Assembly: GCF_006385595.1 (NCBI RefSeq)
Contig: NZ_CP041046.1
Location: forward strand, 372,001 to 436,000
Direction of reading: 5' to 3'
Length of the DNA: 64,000 nt
DNA from: Luteibacter pinisoli
Lineage (GTDB): Bacteria > Pseudomonadota > Gammaproteobacteria > Xanthomonadales > Rhodanobacteraceae
A program made the translations under genes and the position numbers. The notes beneath the pieces were generated by a model that was not told where the DNA came from, made no database searches, and saw only the letters and a program-made list of their open reading frames with translations. Position 1 is the stretch's first letter, and each line of letters begins with the position of its first letter. Shown here piece by piece: positions 60,685-64,000 of this stretch.

Positions 60685-62106
60685 ATGCAGATCAAACTTC
60701 ACACCCGCCCGCTGGCCGTCGCCGCCCTTTCGCTGGCGATCGCCGGCGCGCTCGTGGCTCCGCAGGCCGCTCACGCCAGCGCCTTCCAGCTGAAGGAAAA
60801 CAGCGCCAAGGCCCTGGGCCGCGCTTTCGCCGGTTCGGCCGCCGCCGGTGACGATGCCTCCGTCATCGTGAACAACCCGGCCGCCATGTCGCTGCTGGAA
60901 GGCAACACCTTCCAGGCCGACGTCACCGGCATCAACTTCAGCACCAAGTTCCACGGCACGTCCACGGACGCGCAGGGCCGCCCGATCTCCGGCGGCAACG
61001 GCGGCGACGCCGGCACCACCATCCCGGTCCCGGCGCTGTACTTCGCGTCCAAGGTGGGCGACCGCGTCCACATCGGCCTCGGCCTGACCGCCCCGTTCGG
61101 CTTCAAGACCGACTACGACAGCGACTGGAAGGGCCGTTACAACGCCATCAAGTCCGACTTCAAGTCGTACGACGCCACGCTGTCGGCCTCGTTTGACGTC
61201 ACCGACGACTTCGCCATCGGCGCCAGCTTCATTGCGCAGAAGACGACGGCTGAGCTGACCAGCGCCATCAACTACAACAGCGCCGCGCTCGGCGTGCTGC
61301 AGCAGGGTGTCGCCGCCGGCGCCATTCCCGCCGTCGCCGCCCCGACCTACGCCCGCCTGATCAACACCGTCGTGCCGGCCGGCACCGACGGCGTCGCCAA
61401 GATCAAGGGTGACGACTGGGCCTACGGCTGGCAGCTCGGCGGTATCTGGAAGCTCACCGCGCAGGATCGCTTCGCGCTGAACTACCGCAGCGCCATCAAG
61501 CATCACCTGGAAGGCACCGGTAACTTCACCGTCCCGGCCAACGCCGCGGCGCTGCTGTCCAACCCGGCGATCGCCAGCCTGTTCCAGGGCCAGGCACCGT
61601 TTACCCACACCGACGGCAACGCCGGTTTCGAAACCCCGGCCGTGGCCACCGCCAGCTTCTGGCACCAGGACGAGAAGTTCGGCCTGGGTATGGACCTGTC
61701 GTGGACCAAGTGGGATTCGTTCAAGAACCTGACGGTGACCTACGCCAACCCGAACCAGCCGCCGACCTCGGAAGCCTACAACTGGCGCAATACCTGGTTC
61801 GCCTCGGTCGGTGGTGAGTACTACCTCAGCGACAAGCTGACCCTGCGAGGCGGTGTGGCGATCGACACCACCCCGACCTACGCTGACACCCGCTCCCCGC
61901 GCGTGCCGGATTCGACCCGCAAGTGGCTCGCCTTCGGTATGGGCTACAAGGTGTCGGAGAAGTTCGAGATCAACGCCGGCTACGCGCACATCTTCGTCAA
62001 CAAGGCGCACATGAACGGCGTCGCCAGCGCAACGGGCGATACCCTGGTCGGCGAGAACGACGACAAGGGCAACCTGCTCAGCCTGTCGGCCAAGTACCAG
62101 TTCTGA
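60685..62106 (+). CDS. FadL-type outer-membrane transport protein
   Basis: A 473-residue FadL-family outer-membrane protein. A signal peptide ends near QAAHASAF, the N-terminal hatch begins ASAFQLKENSAKALGRAFAG with the NNPAAMS motif, and the barrel ends with a terminal phenylalanine (LSAKYQF). FadL proteins let long-chain fatty acids or other hydrophobic compounds cross the outer membrane. The start at 60685 follows AGGAG and gives a good signal peptide; an in-frame ATG at 60613 would lengthen it by 24 residues. A bidirectional terminator follows. Confidence 0.92.
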   Translation: MQIKLHTRPLAVAALSLAIAGALVAPQAAHASAFQLKENSAKALGRAFAGSAAAGDDASVIVNNPAAMSLLEGNTFQADVTGINFSTKFHGTSTDAQGRPISGGNGGDAGTTIPVPALYFASKVGDRVHIGLGLTAPFGFKTDYDSDWKGRYNAIKSDFKSYDATLSASFDVTDDFAIGASFIAQKTTAELTSAINYNSAALGVLQQGVAAGAIPAVAAPTYARLINTVVPAGTDGVAKIKGDDWAYGWQLGGIWKLTAQDRFALNYRSAIKHHLEGTGNFTVPANAAALLSNPAIASLFQGQAPFTHTDGNAGFETPAVATASFWHQDEKFGLGMDLSWTKWDSFKNLTVTYANPNQPPTSEAYNWRNTWFASVGGEYYLSDKLTLRGGVAIDTTPTYADTRSPRVPDSTRKWLAFGMGYKVSEKFEINAGYAHIFVNKAHMNGVASATGDTLVGENDDKGNLLSLSAKYQF

Positions 62107-62129
62107 TCGCTTAACGCGAACAGGTGCTG

Positions 62130-62164
62130 AAAAAAAACCTCCCCGGCGACGGGGAGGTTTTTTT
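62130..62164. terminator. bidirectional rho-independent terminator
   Basis: ACCTCCCCG (62137-62145) and CGGGGAGGT (62150-62158) form a 9-bp stem with a GCGA loop, flanked by eight A and seven T. It can end both the FadL gene and the convergent gshA gene. Confidence 0.93.
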
Positions 62165-62170
62165 ATGCGA

Positions 62171-63544
62171 TCAATAGGCGTATTCGCTGAACACCGGATC
62201 CACGCTGCCGTTCCATTTGCCGTGGAACTGCTCGAGCTTGGTGTCTGCCTGCGTCTTGCCCGACAGCGCGATCTCCAGCAGCGGTTCGATGTAGATCGAT
62301 TCGTTGGCGCCGTCCGAACGGCGGCCGACGTTGCGACGCTTCAAACCGTGGTCGGCAATCTTCAGTGCCTCGAGCGACAGCTCACGCATCGTGTGGTTGC
62401 GGAACTTCAGGTGCAGCGCTTCCTTCGGTACGCCATCGCGCAGGGCGTGGCGTTCGGCCTTGCTGAAATCCTTCACCAGGTCCCACGCCGCGTCGAGTGC
62501 GACGTCGTCGTACAGCAGGCCTACCCAGAAGGCAGGCAGCGCGCACAGCTGGTTCCACGGGCTGGCATCGGCGCCGCGCATTTCCAGGTACTGCTTCAGG
62601 CGCACCTCGGGGAAAGCCGTGGTGAGGTGATCCGCCCAGTCCTTCATGTTGGCCTTCACGCCCGGCAGTGCCGGCAGTTCGCCACGCATGAACTTGCGGA
62701 AATCCTGGCCCGACAGGTCGACGTACTTGCCATCGCGATAGCTGAAGTACATCGGCACGTCGAGGATGTAATCGACGTAACGCTCGTAGCCGAAGCCTTC
62801 CTCGAACACGAAGTCGAGCATGCCGGTGCGGTCCGCGTCGGTATCCGTCCACACGTGCGAGCGGAACGACTTGAAGCCGTTCGGCTTGCCTTCGGTAAAC
62901 GGCGAATTGGCGAAGAGTGCGGTGGCGATCGGCTGCAGGGCCAGCGCCACGCGGAACTTTTTCACCATGTCCGCTTCGGTGGCGTAGTCCAGGTTCACCT
63001 GCACGGTGCAGGTGCGGGTCATCATGTCCAGGCCGAGCGAACCGACCTTGGGCATGTACTCGCGCATGATCTTGTAGCGGCCCTTGGGCATCCACGGCAT
63101 CTGGTCGCGGCGCCACTTCGGCTGGAAACCCATGCCGAGGAAGCCGATGCCGAACTCGTCGGCCACCGAGCGCACTTCCTTCAGGTGGGTGCTGACTTCG
63201 TCGCAGGTCTCGTGGATGGACACCAGCGGCGCGCCGGAGAGCTCCAGCTGGCCCGCGGGTTCCAGGGTGATGTTGGCCTTGCCCTTGGTCAGCGCGACCG
63301 GCGTCTCGCCCTCCCGGGCGATGTCCCAGTCATAGCGCTCGGCCAGCCCCTCGAGGATGGCGCGGATGCCCGGGCGCGGGCCTTCGAAGGGGGGCGGGGT
63401 AAGGTCGTCGGTATAGAAGCCGAACTTTTCGTGCTCGGTACCGATGCGCCAGGCTTCGCGCGGCTTTTCGCCCTCGGCGAGGTTGGCGACCAGGTCGTGC
63501 CGGTCACCGATGGGCGTGCTCTTGGCGGCGCTGGGAATGGACAC
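62171..63544 (-). CDS. gshA: glutamate-cysteine ligase (plant-type)
   Basis: A 457-residue ligase of the plant/alphaproteobacterial-type GCS2 family, also used by xanthomonads. Signatures include WRIGTEHEKFGFY, LEPAGQLELSGAPL and MTRTCTVQVNLDY. It makes gamma-glutamylcysteine, the first and rate-limiting step of glutathione. The GTG at 63544 follows GGAAG and starts at the conserved region; the frame is open further upstream without a ribosome site. It converges with the FadL gene. Confidence 0.92.
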   Translation of the reverse strand: MSIPSAAKSTPIGDRHDLVANLAEGEKPREAWRIGTEHEKFGFYTDDLTPPPFEGPRPGIRAILEGLAERYDWDIAREGETPVALTKGKANITLEPAGQLELSGAPLVSIHETCDEVSTHLKEVRSVADEFGIGFLGMGFQPKWRRDQMPWMPKGRYKIMREYMPKVGSLGLDMMTRTCTVQVNLDYATEADMVKKFRVALALQPIATALFANSPFTEGKPNGFKSFRSHVWTDTDADRTGMLDFVFEEGFGYERYVDYILDVPMYFSYRDGKYVDLSGQDFRKFMRGELPALPGVKANMKDWADHLTTAFPEVRLKQYLEMRGADASPWNQLCALPAFWVGLLYDDVALDAAWDLVKDFSKAERHALRDGVPKEALHLKFRNHTMRELSLEALKIADHGLKRRNVGRRSDGANESIYIEPLLEIALSGKTQADTKLEQFHGKWNGSVDPVFSEYAY

Positions 63545-63677
63545 AAAACTTCCTTGGCAGTGGACGGCAGGGGCCGTAGCCGCCCCACATGGGGGCGCAT
63601 GCCGCCCGGGAAAAGGTGCCATGCCCGCCGGCGAGCGTAACAAAAGCCGGTGACGCCCGCGTGCGTTTCGGCGCAAG

Positions 63678-63705
63678 AAAAAAGGCCGCCCCGAGGGGCG
63701 GCCTT
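63678..63705 (-). terminator. rho-independent terminator of rho
   Basis: AAGGCCGCCCC (63682-63692) and GGGGCGGCCTT (63695-63705) form a long GC-rich stem with a minimal loop; on the minus strand six T follow. It ends the rho transcript. Confidence 0.9.
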
Positions 63706-63727
63706 CTCAACGTGCCATTACTGGACT

Positions 63728-64000
63728 TCAGCGCTTCATCGAGTTGAAGAACTCGTCGTTCGACTTGGTGTTCTTCATCTTGTCGAGCATGAACTCCATG
63801 GCGGCCAGTTCGTCCATCGGGTGGAGCAGCTTGCGCAGGATCCAGATCTTGGCAAGCATGTCCGGCTCGATCAGCAGGTCTTCGCGGCGGGTGCCGGAGC
63901 GGTTGATGTCGATGGCCGGGTAAACGCGCTTTTCCGAGATGCGGCGGGACAGGTGCACTTCCATGTTGCCGGTGCCCTTGAACTCCTCGTAGATCACCTC
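63728..64000 (-). CDS. rho: transcription termination factor Rho (C-terminal part, runs off the window)
   Basis: The last 90 residues of Rho, with IYEEFKGTGNMEVHLSRRI and RVYPAIDINRSGTRREDLL, the conserved C-terminal RecA-like part that carries RNA-contacting and subunit-interface residues. Rho is the hexameric RNA helicase that ends transcription at rho-dependent sites. The 5' part of the gene lies beyond the window. A terminator follows the stop. Confidence 0.96.
   Translation of the reverse strand, partial: EVIYEEFKGTGNMEVHLSRRISEKRVYPAIDINRSGTRREDLLIEPDMLAKIWILRKLLHPMDELAAMEFMLDKMKNTKSNDEFFNSMKR

Noticed and set aside
1..64000. tRNA genes, rRNA genes and CRISPR arrays
   Set aside because: No tRNA-like cloverleaf, rRNA segment or regularly spaced repeat was recognised when reading both strands.

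Overview
The window is a high-GC (roughly two-thirds G+C) chromosomal segment of a gammaproteobacterium. Gene content and protein style point to the Xanthomonadales, most likely Rhodanobacteraceae (a Luteibacter/Dyella relative): a plant-type glutamate-cysteine ligase, a Tdk with degenerate zinc ligands, a HemB of the metal-site type seen in Pseudomonas, RdgC, TtcA, SecB-GpsA and a FUSC/AaeX/HlyD efflux cassette. The family placement is inference. No tRNA, rRNA, CRISPR array or insertion sequence was found.

Layout. 1-4.0 kb: a LysR regulator divergent from two short-chain dehydrogenases, a DHFR-like reductase whose ribosome-binding site lies in a perfect hairpin, and a lipoprotein. 4.2-8.1 kb: a MarR-controlled aromatic-acid-type efflux operon. 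8.1-16.6 kb: housekeeping genes (acetyltransferase, YdcH, ttcA, aminotransferase, rdgC, zinc metalloprotease, hydrolase, M1 peptidase, ubiE). 16.7-19.9 kb: a 1066-residue protein resembling the DUF6543/'dermonecrotic toxin' family. 20-28.9 kb: plsB, lipoproteins, a class C-type acid phosphatase followed by a candidate small RNA, twin AI-2E-type permeases and rep.

29.0-31.8 kb: a visibly AT-richer island between rep and tdk. It carries a DUF262 (ParB-like) protein overlapping a HEPN ribonuclease-like protein, plus a two-helix membrane protein. This is the best candidate for an under-described, defence-type system in the window. 31.9-46.1 kb: tdk, mutM, a Gld-type ABC transporter operon, a fatty-acid desaturase, rpmB-rpmG, secB-gpsA, a SNF2-family helicase and glucokinase.

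46.3-54.7 kb: an orphan sugar-ABC ATPase behind a LacI-type operator, then a full haem-acquisition operon (TonB receptor, HemS-like factor, HmuT, HmuU, HmuV) with a Fur-like box and a leader hairpin that buries the receptor's ribosome-binding site, followed by hemB. 54.8-64.0 kb: a KefB/C-type antiporter, a large membrane-anchored ankyrin protein, YcgL, a FadL-type porin, gshA and the 3' end of rho.

The haem genes work together: the receptor, periplasmic carrier and ABC importer bring haem in, HemS handles it, and hemB makes new porphyrin. The MarR-FUSC-AaeX-HlyD genes form one inner-membrane and periplasmic pump. The island genes look like later insertions into a conserved backbone.
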